From: Takakia lepidozioides | Taxonomy: Eukaryota; Streptophyta; Takakiopsida; Takakiales; Takakiaceae | Direction of reading: 5' to 3' | DNA length: 64,000 bases | NCBI GenBank assembly: GCA_030704615.1 | Contig: CM060731.1 | Location: 90,688,756 to 90,752,755, forward strand | Shown here: positions 1 to 11,262 of the stretch, one piece after another | Numbering within the stretch: the stretch's first letter is position 1 | Layout of the letters: the number at the start of each line of letters is the position of its first letter | Made by a program: the position numbers and the translations under genes | The notes under the pieces: generated by a model | Seen by the model: the letters and a program-made list of their open reading frames with translations, nothing else | What the model was told of the DNA's origin: nothing | Database searches by the model: none

Positions 1-861
1 TCGAGTGGCTATAGGCCCACCTGGCACTTACTACCCATAGTTTGCATGGCAGGGAAGGAAACTGAAACGGCTACATTCATGGAGCAGCCAATCTTCATCC
101 GTGCAGGTTCCTGTAGGGGGGAAATTTAAATGTGCCCTGGAGTGTTTGTGAGGAATTGCAGCGTTTGCTTGAACTTCTTCCAACCACCGCGCTGCTCTTT
201 TTCAAGGATGTCGTGCCGTCGAAATCCTACCGACTGCCCTTATCATGGCCACAATTATGCTATGTTCAAACCAGAATTAGGAGACATCATTGTCTGGCTC
301 TCTGTTTTCACATACGCTTCTGGAATCAAGCGGGAGTCTTTGCGCGCAATGGAGTATTTGGAGGGCTATTACCGCTTTGAGCGAGGTGAGGGCGAGGGTC
401 AATGCGGTCCGTGGGTCCTGAAAATTGTTGACCTCGATATACCAAGGTGGAATGGGATGCCGGACAGATCACGCACGGCCTCACTTTGGCGTTGGAACTG
501 CTGCTAGTGGACCGGGAAGGACGGCACCGAGAAAAACTATATTCATGGAGTTCACTCCGCTCTTCCAGTGTATGGAGACATTCGGCTGAGTTGCGAAGAC
601 GAATCGCACGGGCACATGAGGCCCACAGTGACCTTGTCAATGTATGATGGTGGTATGATTGATGGGCATGACATTGTCGTCAGCTCCACCAAGGGCACCA
701 GATCGACCGCATCGCAGTTTACCTCGAGGTGCCGCATCAGTAATGAGCTTGTTTTGAGGGCTATCGAAGTTCCGTCGACTTGGTGACGCCAATGTAGAAG
801 GAGTAAGGGCTTAGATTTGTCTTGAGTTGCTAAATGTGAGACACCGTGTTTGATCAATAAA
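1..861 (+). other. Unrecognised coding-like 3' gene end with poly(A) signal
   Basis: No family is recognised. Several short plus-strand frames overlap here and look like one protein interrupted by frame changes. One frame (about 190-450) carries a segment ending in VLKIVDLDIPRW, another (450-560) contains LALELLLVDREGRHREKL, and a third (568-786) ends at a TGA at 784-786. An AATAAA polyadenylation signal lies at 856-861, about 70 bp after that stop, as expected for a gene 3' end. The gene would start left of the window. The frame changes mean it is either multi-exon or decayed. A relation to the ParB-like/methyltransferase gene to the right could not be shown. Confidence 0.3.
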
Positions 862-1067
862 ACAACCCATCGTACCTCACTTCTGTGTGCTTCTGTTTCA
901 TCGTGTTCAAGAACTGCCGTAATTGGCCCACTGTTTACAATTTGTGGTCTCATTTCTACAATGTGTCTGTCCATATGAATATACCAGAGTCAGCGATATC
1001 AGAGTCCTGAGGTGAAGGAAATCCATATATGCGTAAAAGGAAACATGTACACGCCGAAGCTCGGAAA

Positions 1068-1985
1068 TTCGGCACCGCATTTCATTTTTCTCCATGCAGC
1101 GATTTCTGGCAGCTCCCTTTTCTCTGTTGTCGTCGTAACGGAAATGTTGTACAACATTTCATTTCCTAACATGGCATTACCATACTTCGAATTGGAAATG
1201 CGGCACCGCATTTCCATATTGGACCTTGAATTGTCCGAGCATGTCCAGTCGCTAATGCTTGTCCATGTCCATACTTGAAATGCGGCACCGCATTTCCATG
1301 TCCGTCATCGAAATTTCGTACCGGACAATGAAATGCGTCACCGCATTTCCGGAGAGCACAATGGAATGCGGTGCCGCATTTCCGTCCAACAAGACGGAAT
1401 GCCCACACGGGTCTGGAATTGGACAAACAACGATGTCTCTTTTGGAAATACGGCGCCGCATTTCCATGTTTGGCAATCGAAAGTTTTTATAGAACAATGT
1501 AATGCGGTGCCGCCGGTGCCACATTTCCGTCAAAGGGTCTGGAATTGGACAAACAACGATGTCCGTTTTGGAAATGTGGCGCCGCATTTCCATGTACGTC
1601 ATCAAAATTTCTTATTGGACAATGGAATGCGGTGCCGCATTCCCGTCTAGCATCATGGAATGGGGAGCCGCATTTCCGTCGATGGGTCTGCAGTTGGAGA
1701 AATGTCCATCTCCAAAATGTAAATGCGGCACCGCATTTCCATGTTTGACCTCCGCATTTCCATTTATCCCCATGGAAGGAGCTGGCAATCGGCAAAACTG
1801 CCGTGTCGAAAACGGAAATCCGGCACCGCATTTCCGTTCGGCCGAACAGTTTCTGATGTCCAAACCATGAAACGGAAAATTGTTCTTGCCCCGGTTTTGG
1901 AAATGCGATGCTGCATTTCCAAAGGAGGTTTTTGCAGTTGCCACATTTCCGTTCCAACATTGAAATGCGGTGCCGCATTTCCGAT
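1068..1985. repeat. Palindrome array A (about 14 imperfect 22-bp palindromes)
   Basis: Imperfect copies of a palindrome with arms GGAAATGCGGC and GCCGCATTTCC recur at about 1073, 1194, 1276, 1330, 1362, 1445, 1500, 1570, 1623, 1656, 1720, 1815, 1900 and 1962. The two central bases vary, giving GGCGCC, GGCACC or GGTGCC centres. Spacing is irregular (35-120 bp). Some spacers repeat, for example a GGAATTGGACAAACAACG segment near 1415 and 1541. The array lies just downstream of the 3' end of the ParB-like/methyltransferase gene. Open frames here (about 1333-2029, both strands) are a by-product of stop-poor repeats. Confidence 0.93.
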
Positions 1986-2118
1986 TTTGGGAGGGACCAG
2001 GTTTGGACGATGTTGTCGTTGAGAAGCACATGGGAGAGGGGACATGAAGGACGGGGAGAATTTCCTTTATATACTCTAGAAGGGAATTTAAATGTACAGA
2101 GAGTTCATTAAAATTCTA

Positions 2119-5030
2119 TTAATCTTGAAAATCATCACTATCGTCGTCCTGTCCTTGACTGTCCTGCTCCGCCTCCACCCCGTCATTGTCTTTTTCATCT
2201 CCAGCGGACTGCTCGTTGGCCAGGCTTTCGAAAATCCCATCTTCACCTTGCGGAACCGACCATCTCACCTCCGTTGGCTCGTCGTCCTCCCTGTTTGCAT
2301 CGCTCTCATCCGCTGAATCACATATGAACTTTCGCACCCGTCTACCTGTCTCAGCTGTTGCCAACTCTTTCCTTATCCTTCTGTCCTCCCTAGCCATCTC
2401 CAAAATCTGCTCTACTTTACTGGGATTCTCACATCGTCTAATCGCTGTATTTGCGAGTTTAGCTGCATAACTAGGAAGGAGTAGTCCTTCACCGGGCTCG
2501 TCATGAAGTCGCCCCTCGCAAATAATGGGACATTCTTCCTGGCAGGAAGTGTAGGCCCTACATGTTTTGACCCGGATCCTGGAATCCTGCACATAACAAT
2601 CACCAACGAGACCAATGAGAACCACAGTCAGGAAATGCGTTTGACAAAAAATCACCCAGAAGGCTTTGCAAACTTACAATGTTTGCACTCACTCGTATTC
2701 CGGGTTCTCCTCGGCATCAATGTCCACTGTCTCTTCCTCCGACTCCGACAAATCCGAGGAGTCTTTGGCTTCAATGGGAGCCTTCACATTCCGTTGTGGC
2801 CCTTCCAGATGGGATCCCCAGACGGATGTGTCCTCCTCGTAGGCAAAGAGGTGCCGGTCGGAAAACCGCCCAACCCACATTGAGGCACCTGTTACAATGC
2901 CATCCACACATTATGACATGGCCCTTCAGATGTTGCAAATTAAAGCATAACGAGAATTTGCAGAACAGCATACAACAAGATTCTGCATACCTGTCCCACA
3001 GATGAGGTCGAGCACTGTGCCCTCCACGTCAGTGCATGTCTCCATAATTGTCTGAATGAAGGCAGGACTCCGAGTCCGTGAATACCGCAGGGGTTCAGTT
3101 GAAGTGAGGCTATGAGGGAGAAGTTCCGTGGGAACGTTGTTGAACAGAACGTCGTAATCGATGGGGTCGCAGTTCGGGTCAACCAACAATCCCTCCTTCC
3201 GGAAAGCAAAGGTGGAGTTCTCCTTCACAAAGCAGTATGCATTGAACTGCTTCGTCTGCATACACAGTGGGGAACGATTAGAAATCGAATGCGGCACCGC
3301 ATTTCAAAACTCCTAAGAAAATGAAAGGACGAGTGTCAATGTCGTAATTACCTTCTTCCCTTCCGACCGAAGGCCCAATGTGTTGATGCACGTCCACTTC
3401 TTCTTCAGAATTGGGACGGCGCTCTTGCGGGTCTACTTCGCAATTCCTGTTTGCGTGTTTTTGCCTCTGCTCGCTAGGACAACCACACAGCCTCTGTCGT
3501 CCAACACCCTGCAGGCGAGCCCAAATCCTTTCTTCCAAAAGTCCTCGGAGTACCTGTTCCAAGATGGCAAAGCTTGCAGTCCTTCCACAGGCTCTCCGTC
3601 CGGAATATCCAAGATGATCATATCGCAAGACCACTCGGTGGCATTTCCGCCCCTCCTGCAATCCTTGTCTGCACACACCGAACGAGACCATATTCAGAAA
3701 CCCAGGGGTGTCGGAAGGCTCTTTGGCAGCCGCCTTTTTCAGTGCTATGCCCTTCAGACCCTCCATGGTCTTCATGTATGCCAACTTGGCTGCCCGTCCA
3801 TCCAAAGAGCAGGGAGGAGTCTGCCGCCTTCACCTTGAGGATGACACACTCCACCATGTAATGCCAACCAATGTGCTTGGCATGGTTCTGCTTGATGTAC
3901 TCCCACCAGGCAAGAAGTCAGTGATTCTCGTCCCACACAAAGAACATTTTACCCGACATATGGCCGAAGTCTGGATCACCCTTTAGCGTTGCCTCAAATC
4001 GTCGTTGCGAGTGTGCCAGTGGGTATCCCATGTTGACAATTCATCCGCAGTGGGTCCACGAGATTCGCCGTCCTCATTCTCAAGGGAAACGTAGAAGTCT
4101 GGCGAACCTAGACGGTACCCTTCTCGAAATGCAAACTTGAGCTTATCCACATCTCCGGGAAGTGCCTGCCTGACGATGGGAAGGGAGACCATGCGACAGA
4201 GTGGGATTCGAAGAGTCCGCTGGAATACCCTGCTGCCCAGAACTCTGCCAATGCTACTGTGTGTCTCCTCCAACATTGTATCCGCTGCACTTTGGAATTC
4301 CTCCGGAGACTGCTGGTGGCGGTAGGGGCTGAGCGGCTGAAGCATCCCCAACTGGAGCTGCACTCTGGGGAATCTTTGCGGGCAATTCTGCAATCGCAGA
4401 GGCCTCATCCGGGCCTGCAGTATTCTGAAGATCTTCCTCAACGGTGGTCAGGTCTTGCTGCGAACGTTGAGCGGCAGCACCCTCCTCCGGTACCACATCG
4501 ACGAAATCGGTCGATCCCATTGCCTTCGCTGCAGCAGAGACGCCCTCAACATCACCAGGTTGGAAATCAAGTAGGAACTGGGCTTCAGCTCGTGGAATCG
4601 GTTTTGCGGGAGACTGCTCCGCCCTCCCCCTGATTGCCTTCTGCTTCCTCATTCTTGCAGGTGAAGGTGTCTGCTGCAATTGAATCTGCCTTATTCGCGT
4701 GGGTGGGGGGGAAACGGCCTGGTCCGGTTCAGAAACAAGTTGAAGGACGGGCTGCTTCTTCTTCGTCTTTGCTGGAGAAGGGCTAGACCTCTACTGACGA
4801 TTCTCCATGACCTTCGAACGCGAGTCGCTCTCTGGGGCTTTGAACTGCAAAGACTTGCCCTTCGAAGCCGCGTCCTTGAAACGCACAGGGCTAGGCCCGG
4901 CAGGAAGACCCGTGCTCGTGGATCGGTTGGGTGTACGTGCTGCAGCTAGCTACACGGACTCTGCCTGCGGCTCTTCGGATTCCTGCGATCCCTCCAGCAC
5001 GTCCACCTTTCCGGTTAGGCATGCAAACAT
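2119..5030 (-). pseudogene. ParB-like domain plus DNA-methyltransferase-like protein, copy 1 (decayed)
   Basis: The gene reads from an ATG at 5030 to a stop at 2119. Order of parts: (1) a Ser/Pro/Lys-rich N-terminus (5030 to about 4300) in one continuous frame, broken by TAG at 4950-4952 and 4791-4793; (2) a segment with IGRVLGSRVFQ and LPGDVDKLKFAF, then a ParB-like motif reading VWDENH-stop-LLAW (TGA at 3918-3920), where copy 2 has VWDGNHRLLAW; (3) a methyltransferase-like core with CDMIILDIPDGEP (about 3620) and RVLDDRGCVVVLAS, then, after introns, VLDLICGTG joined to ASMWVGRFSDRHLFAYEED; (4) an acidic tail ending DDDSDDFQD. Visible introns are 3256-3351 and 2889-2990, plus a donor at 2692. 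The motif IV-like segment before motif I fits the beta-class N4/N6 amino-methyltransferase order, but DIPD departs from the usual (D/N)PP(Y/W/F). Frameshifts near 4310, 3985, 3810 and 3680 make the copy inactive. Family identity rests on motif recognition only. Confidence 0.62.
3256..3351 (-). other. 96-bp intron carrying a single palindrome unit
   Basis: In the minus-strand methyltransferase gene a GT donor (3350-3351, after LRSEGKK) and an AG acceptor (3256-3257, before TKQFNAYCF) bracket 96 bp. Inside, at about 3287-3307, is one copy of the arrayed palindrome with a GGTGCC centre on the minus strand. The palindrome family has therefore entered, or is retained in, the gene itself as well as its flanks. 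Confidence 0.7.
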
Positions 5031-5635
5031 CTTCTGCATTCAAGTCTCCTAGCATACAGTCTAAGAATTGCAGAAGAAAAATGAGGGGGGTTTCGGTGCT
5101 CGTTCAGCTGGCTAATCCCGATAGCACGGAGCTCTCACTGGTGGCTGGGTTGCCTGCGTGGCCTGATGCTGCGAGATGGCAATCTCCTCCTGTAGACGCA
5201 TCTACTTCTTCCCCTTCGGCATTGGCCTACGTCCGAAGTACAATTTTCGGAGCTTGCGACGATGTCTCTTCTCTGGTTCGAGCATAAGAAGAAAAGAGAC
5301 AGGGAAAAGGGCGAAAGAGTGCAGATGGAAAGGGCGCGAGAGGGGTGACTGAGTAGACACGACAAAAGAAGATGAAACGGCGGTGATGCACCACTTGGGT
5401 TCGAAAGGCTTGGACGAAAGTGTCTCCTCGTGGACTTTGCGTCATTACGAAATTCAAATCGTTAAGGGTACGCCTGCCGTCCGAAAAACAAACATCATTA
5501 TCCAACGGTCAGGCCGTGCCGCCTCGTGCCACTTCAGTCAGATAGAGTGCAGACATGTGCCACAATTCCGTTGCTCCACGTGTTCACATTTCATGGCATT
5601 TCTGTCTCAGCGTCTGATGAGTTGGAGTGAAAATG
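5031..5635. promoter_or_regulatory. Intergenic stretch upstream of the ParB-like/methyltransferase gene
   Basis: I see no supported gene here. The stretch lies between the proposed ATG at 5030 (minus) and the palindrome array that starts at 5636. The two genes on either side diverge (5030 leftward, about 7095 rightward), so this stretch plus the array is the natural place for a shared promoter. No TATA box stands out. The assignment is positional only. Confidence 0.3.
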
Positions 5636-6836
5636 CAAATGCGGCGCCGCATTTCCGTTAAGTACCATCCCGAAGCTACACATACCGTACTTGTTGGAAG
5701 AAAATGCGGCACCGCATTTCTGTTCCACCTTCACAAACCTTAGTTGTTGAACGGAAATGCGGCACCGCATTTCCGTTCTGGAATGTCGGAAGGTGCGATT
5801 CGGACGGAAATGCGGCACCGCATTTCAGTTCCCGTGGTTTATGATTTTCAATCTGAACGGAAATGCGGTACCGCATTTCCGTTCCACCTTCACATACCTT
5901 AGTTGATGAACGGAAATGCCGTGCCGCATTTCCGTTCGGGAAAGTATGAAGGTCTCACCTGGACGGAAATACGGTGCCGCATTTCCATCCCACAGCTCCA
6001 TGCCTCATATACAAAACGGAAATGCGGCGCGGCATTTCCGTTCTGGAATGTCGGAAGGTGCGACTTGGACGGAAATGCGGTGCCACATTTCAGTTCCGAT
6101 GGTTCACGATTTTCAGTCAGAACGGAAATGCGGTACCGCATTTCCGTTCTAGAGAGTATGAAGGTCTCAAACGGACGGAAATGCGGTGCAAAATTTCCGT
6201 CCCTCCACTCCATGCCTGAGATAGAAAACAGAAATGCGGTGCCGCATTTCAGTTCTCGTTGTTCATAATTCTCAATTAGAACGGAAATGCGGTACCGCAT
6301 TTCCGTTCAGGAGAGTATGAAGGTCTTAACCGGTCGGAAATGCGGTGCAGCATTTCTGTCCCTCGGCTCCATGCCTCAGATACAAAACGGAAATGCGGCG
6401 CCGCATTTCCGTTCTGGAATGTCGGAAGGTGCGACTCGGACGGAAATGCGGTACCGCATTTCCGTTCTGGAGAGTATGAAGGTCTCAAACGGACGAAAAT
6501 GCGGTGCAACATTTCTATGCCTCAGCTCCATGCCTCAGATACAAAACGGAAATGCGGCGCCGCATTTCCGTTCTGGTATGTCAGAAGGTGCGACTCGGAC
6601 GGAAATGCGGTGCCGCATTTCAGTTCCCGTGGTTCATGATTCTCAATCAGAACGGAAATGCGGTACCGCATTTCCGTTCTGGAGAGTATAAAGGTTTCCC
6701 CCGAACGGAAACTCGGTGCCGCATTTCCGTCACACTGGTGCATGACTAAGATGCAAAACGGAAATGCGGCGCCGTATTTCCGTCCAACAGGAATCGAAAG
6801 TATCACTCCGGACAGAAATGCGGAACCTCATTTCCG
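5636..6836. repeat. Palindrome array B: 23 units at 53-bp spacing with higher-order structure
   Basis: Palindromes with arms GGAAATGCGG(C/T) and (G/A)CCGCATTTCC start near 5636, 5701, 5754, 5804, 5858, 5910, 5962, 6016, 6069, 6122, 6176, 6229, 6281, 6335, 6388, 6440, 6493, 6546, 6599, 6652, 6705, 6758 and 6814. After the first, almost every step is 52-54 bp. Spacers fall into recurring classes: S1 (TGGAATGTCGGAAGGTGCG), S2 (GTGGTTCATGATT), S4 (GAGAGTATGAAGGTCT) and S5 (CTCCATGCCTCAGATAC). They are ordered mostly S1-S2-S4-S5, making a roughly 212-bp higher-order unit. A singleton spacer S3 (CACCTTCACATACCTTAG) appears once in that series, and a near copy precedes the first regular unit. The array lies between divergently oriented genes. 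Confidence 0.95.
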
Positions 6837-7094
6837 CATGCGGAACCTCAATGGGTTGCATTGTTCCGAAACAACACAATTGCGGCTTGTCTTAATGAGC
6901 ACAACTTGGTTGTCTGACGGTTTTAACTAACAGTCCTGGCACTTGTCAGTGCGAACGTTCATGTCTGCACCGAGAATACTGCTGGATCCACCCTCAGGAG
7001 AAACTGTCAGGAGATGTTATTTCGTCGCCGAATCGGCCATCATTGTCATACTTACTAGCTATGGAATTACACCTCCCACCTTCATGCATGTAGC

Positions 7095-10000
7095 TTGAAA
7101 CAATACTTTCCACTTCAATGTGCGACTTCCAATCGTCGATGGACTCCGCAGATCCACTTACATGGTGCCTGTGAGCCTTTGGTCTGTCGTTATACTGAAC
7201 CTCACACTTGCCAACTTCGTGCGGTCTTCGATGGCTCTGAATTCCTACGCTATAGTTTGTTGTCCTCCGCAATTTGGGAGAGCCTGGATCCAAACGAGGG
7301 AGGACTTTGCAGGGTGACTGAAACTTACCTTTGTTCCAAATTCAAGCTCAAACCGGGCAGAGTTTATTTGGAAGAAGAAAGGAAGGATATTCCTGGACAG
7401 GTTGACGAGACCATTGTTGTGCTAGGTAACGACGGAGGTTGCGGAATTGAATGGCACGTACCCCCATCAGACACCATCCTGTACCGAGCTGTGGGAATGC
7501 CCATTCCCTTTCCGAATCAGTCGCTGCCCACACCATCCACAAAGGAGTCCGGAAACCGACAGGAAGCCACTGCCAACAGAGAGGTATGCAACGATAATCA
7601 TTCCCGACCTAGACCGTCAAGACCCTCCATAGCTTCTCGTGTGGACGTATTCGACATTTCCGACGAGGAAGATGAGTGCATTGAGGTCCCCATGTCCTCC
7701 ACACGGTCGTTCAAATCCGACATGGATGTCTCTGCAGGTGCTATGCATGTACCCTCAAGCATAACTCCAACCCGGTCCATTGTGCAGCTCTTACGGCAAC
7801 ATCACCTCGATGGTTCTCGCTCCGAGCTGGCTGCTCTCGACTATGCCAAATTTCCAGTCAGGAAGGTAACGTATCTGCCTCCCGAAGTCGATGGCAATGT
7901 CATCTTTGAGTTTCCACCTGTTACTTCCTCAAACAAAGCCTCAGGGATGTTAACAGACATGGATCGAAAGCATGACGGACACCCCTGGTGTGTGACGAAG
8001 ACCAGTAGCACGAAAATTGCTGATGGTGTTCGTGTACAATACGTCCTCTGTGCGGGGAAGCTGAGGTGCCTCAATCCCGCCTGCTTCCACTTTCTCTCCA
8101 AAGGAGGGCGGAGAAACGAGACGGATTGAACTGACACAACCCATCATCCATTCATTGTCTCCAGCCAAGCTCCTGCAGGTACTTTCAAGTGCGCACATTG
8201 CAAAGAACCACCGACGTGCATGTCCATGTGCAAAGCCAAGCAATATTACGTAATCCATTTGCTCCCGAACTTGACTAGAGCTTGCATACACGTTGGGGTC
8301 CACTTCCACCCCTTGGCGAGAGGCAACATGCGTGAGGCTGTGCAGGAAGCACACGACATCATAAAAGAGGAGGTGAAATTGAGCCCCGGAGCCAGACCAA
8401 AGCAGATTCAGCTGAAGGCAGCCCACAAGATTGCTCTTGGCAAAATCATGTCTAAAGATGGTTCAGACCGCCCTTGAACGAAGAGGAGATGCTTGACCTG
8501 TTGGAGTCCGTCTCGCACGTTTGTAGTCCGAATGTGCGGAATCACATGGTATCTTGCAAGCAAGAGTTCGGCCGGGGGTCGGACATGCACTCAATCCTGG
8601 AGATGAAACGAATGACTGGATATGACTACATCCAAGGTAGCAGGTTTCCAGGGCAAGGCAGCGAATCCGATCGTTGTTATATTTTTAAAATGTCGACGTG
8701 TGGGCCTGGGAGTGGAGTCGACTTGGTCACTCGCATGACAACTGGAAACTTGTCGAATGCTTGGGTAATGTTTGATCACATCAAGCGAATTACAAACCAT
8801 CAGTGGGTGACTATGGGTGCGCATGTTTATGACTATCACTCCAAGAGGCTCCTGACGATTGCAATCTGCGAGATGAAAGGGGAGGACACACAGTCGGAGA
8901 TGCATTTGTGGGAGGGCATAAACGAGCAGATGGCAAGGGCGGGATTGCCAGAGCCCAATTTCAGGGGATTCATGGCAGACAACGCTCAGGCCAACTGGGC
9001 AGCGGTTCGGCGTGTGTATGGTGAGGACCCCAATGTTCCAATGGAGGGGAAAGAGAGATCATGTGGATTCCATTGGATGCAGAGTCTATCTCACTACACT
9101 ACCAAATTTGTTGCTAGCTCATTCCAGGCTGAACACCGTGTCCTTTGTACGGCGTGGAAAGATGCACCCACATTTGATGACACGGAGGTTAAGTTTGCTA
9201 TCATCGAGGCTTGGTGGAACACGTCAGGTGCAGTGGAGACAACCAATCTGGGAGCCTTGCACAGCTGGTTGGGGTGGTGGCATTTCCGGTATCGACAGTT
9301 CGGACAGGACATGCGAGATGTATGATGCTGTCATTTTCGTGCAATTGTCTTTCTATGACGGACATTTCCATTGGTCCCTCACCATTGTTTGTGTCCTTGT
9401 AGGAGCGGTGCTTGGATTCCGACACGGACATGCCGAACACAAATATGGCAGAATCAGTCCACTCCTCTTGGTGAGCATATTATGCCGCACATCTGGTGGA
9501 CGTAGTGACGGCCACAACGGAGGACATCGACCGAGCAATCATGCAACAAGCCACGTACTACAAGTTCCTGAGCGGGAAACAATGGGGCTTTGGGCCGGAC
9601 AGGGAGGAATTGTTGGTACGAACAGCTTCGAGGTCGAAGAATCCACTGAAATGGGCGACAACATTGCGAGAGAAGATCAAAGGGACGCCTCTGCACCGCA
9701 GAAGTGAACACCTAGAGGGGGACGTCCGTACTCGCCCTGTGAGGCGGAGGATTGAAGAGGAACCCGGGTGCGAGGAATATTCTTGGAGATCCGACAGGAA
9801 CATTCGGACAGCACCTCGAGGTCCCGTCATGTTGCCGCACAATGTGTCTTCCAGCAGTGGAAGCCCAAGAAATTCCAGATCGTCATCGCCTTCAAACGGG
9901 GATTCCGTGCGAGAAATTCCCACCGCTCGCTTGCCCCAGATTCCGCCCGCTATTATGCAGTATGGCCAAGCCATTGTGGAGACGACTGTGTCTGCGTCAC

Positions 10001-10727
10001 AGTGGAGAATTGCTCGCACAAAGCCGTCGTTTCGAGGCAGGTGTTCCGCAATTCGAGTGGATACACGGCAACATTGTTTAGAGATGATAAGGAGGAATCC
10101 AGATGGGGTTGTCCCTGCTCCTACTTTTACAGGAAGATTTGTCCATGCAAAGTTTGCGGAGGCGACACCCTCCCAGTTCTGGTTCTGCAGGCACGACATT
10201 ATGACTTGCGTGTATGGAAAGCCCAAGTACGGCATACAAACTGACGTCCCCAGACAACCATTTCCGCTTCCACAGCCTCCACCACCGACCCTGTGAGAAC
10301 AAGAACAATGGGACACGACAACTCTAAGCATCCTACACATCGTTGGGGGAAACCGAAGAGGCGGCATTCTCCCTCAAAAGTGAACGAGACAAGGATGGAG
10401 AATGCACTTCGGATGAATTGTACAATCCAGAGCTCGACAGAAGTGCCCCCACCAGGCTTTGGGCGTGTGTATCAGATGGCCACGGCAGGCTCAGCTGTTC
10501 GCAATGAGGTGTACACCATCACCATTTCAGAATTACCCACCTGCAATTGCACCGACTTCCAGATCATGGCGAACAAGGGGGCATCATACTGCCCTTGCAA
10601 GCATCTGTACTACGTGTACCTAAAGAGACTCCAGTGTAATTCCACAACTCATCACTTCATACATGCACCAGGGTTGAGCCCCCAAGAGGTGCACACTCTT
10701 CTGAATATGGATCCAGGGGACCGGTGA
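7095..10727 (+). pseudogene. MULE-like transposase with SWIM zinc finger, copy 1 (broken)
   Basis: This is a transposase-like protein in several plus-strand frames. Segment 7095-8129 has an acidic linker (DVFDISDEEDECIEVP) and ends in a Cys/His-rich block (YVLCAGKLRCLNPACFHF). Segment 8178-8476 continues with AHCKEPPTCMSMCKAKQYY. Segment 8474-9325 carries MFDHIKR, GAHVYDYHSK, GFMADNAQANWAAVRRVYG and CGFHWMQSL, matching in order the DDE-core Asp motifs and the C..H motif of MULE transposases. After a possible intron, 9496-10296 is a basic, low-complexity linker. Segment 10293-10727 holds a SWIM finger, CNC-x13-CPCKH. A one-base frame change near 8476 and a stop at 8127 suggest decay. The true start is unclear because the first frame opens with TTG. 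Its 5' end faces array B and the divergent methyltransferase-like gene. Confidence 0.7.
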
Positions 10728-11262
10728 GCTTGGCTTGCGGTCCCCAACCATGGTACGCCCATCCTTTTCGGAGTTTCAGTTGTAGTAGAACTGTACTGCT
10801 GCAAGTACCTCTGAGTCTGGCCACAGAAAGGTCAGACTTATGTCTTGCCTACCAGTAACCTGTTTTGCTCGAACTAAGATAATACTATGTCATTTACTTC
10901 TGTTTCTACGTGCTTGTATTTTTGTTTGTTGGAGGGTTCCTGTTTTTCTGCTCTCTCAAACTTTGCTTTCCTCATTCGACCCCCGGCAAGGAAATGCGGC
11001 GCCGCATTTCCAAGTAACGTCGTAGGTACTGGTAGATGCGGCCTTCGTCATAGCAAGATAGTCGCACCCAGCCTTCAGGGAGCCGACCGTCGCCAACACC
11101 AAACTCCCCAAAAATTTCGCACATGCGAGCCCTAATGCGGCACCGCATTTCCCAGTTGAGTCGCAAATCTTTCCCGCCGAATACCTGAAAATGACAGAAT
11201 TGTGAAGTACTGCAGACTCTATTGGTGCAGACTCTATTGGTGCTGACTCTATTGGTTCAATC
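10728..11262. repeat. Palindromes (array C) and a 16-bp triplicate downstream of the MULE gene
   Basis: Two copies of the arrayed palindrome lie at 10990-11011 (perfect GGCGCC centre) and 11132-11152 (GGCACC centre). They are the right-hand counterpart of arrays A and B. At 11211-11258 a 16-bp unit, TGCAGACTCTATTGG plus one base, is repeated three times in tandem. No coding function is evident. Confidence 0.8.

Noticed and set aside
1333-2029. Long open frames in array A
   Set aside because: All frames are built from the same palindrome (CGAAF, NAAPHF and MRCRIS peptides) in several registers on both strands, as stop-poor repeats produce.
5903-6749. Overlapping open frames of 80-135 codons in array B
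   Set aside because: These are repeat artefacts. The peptide simply translates the 53-bp unit and has no conserved domain.
5636-6836. CRISPR-like array
   Set aside because: The repeats are regularly spaced, but each repeat is itself palindromic and the spacers recur in classes rather than being unique. No cas genes are present and the context is eukaryotic.
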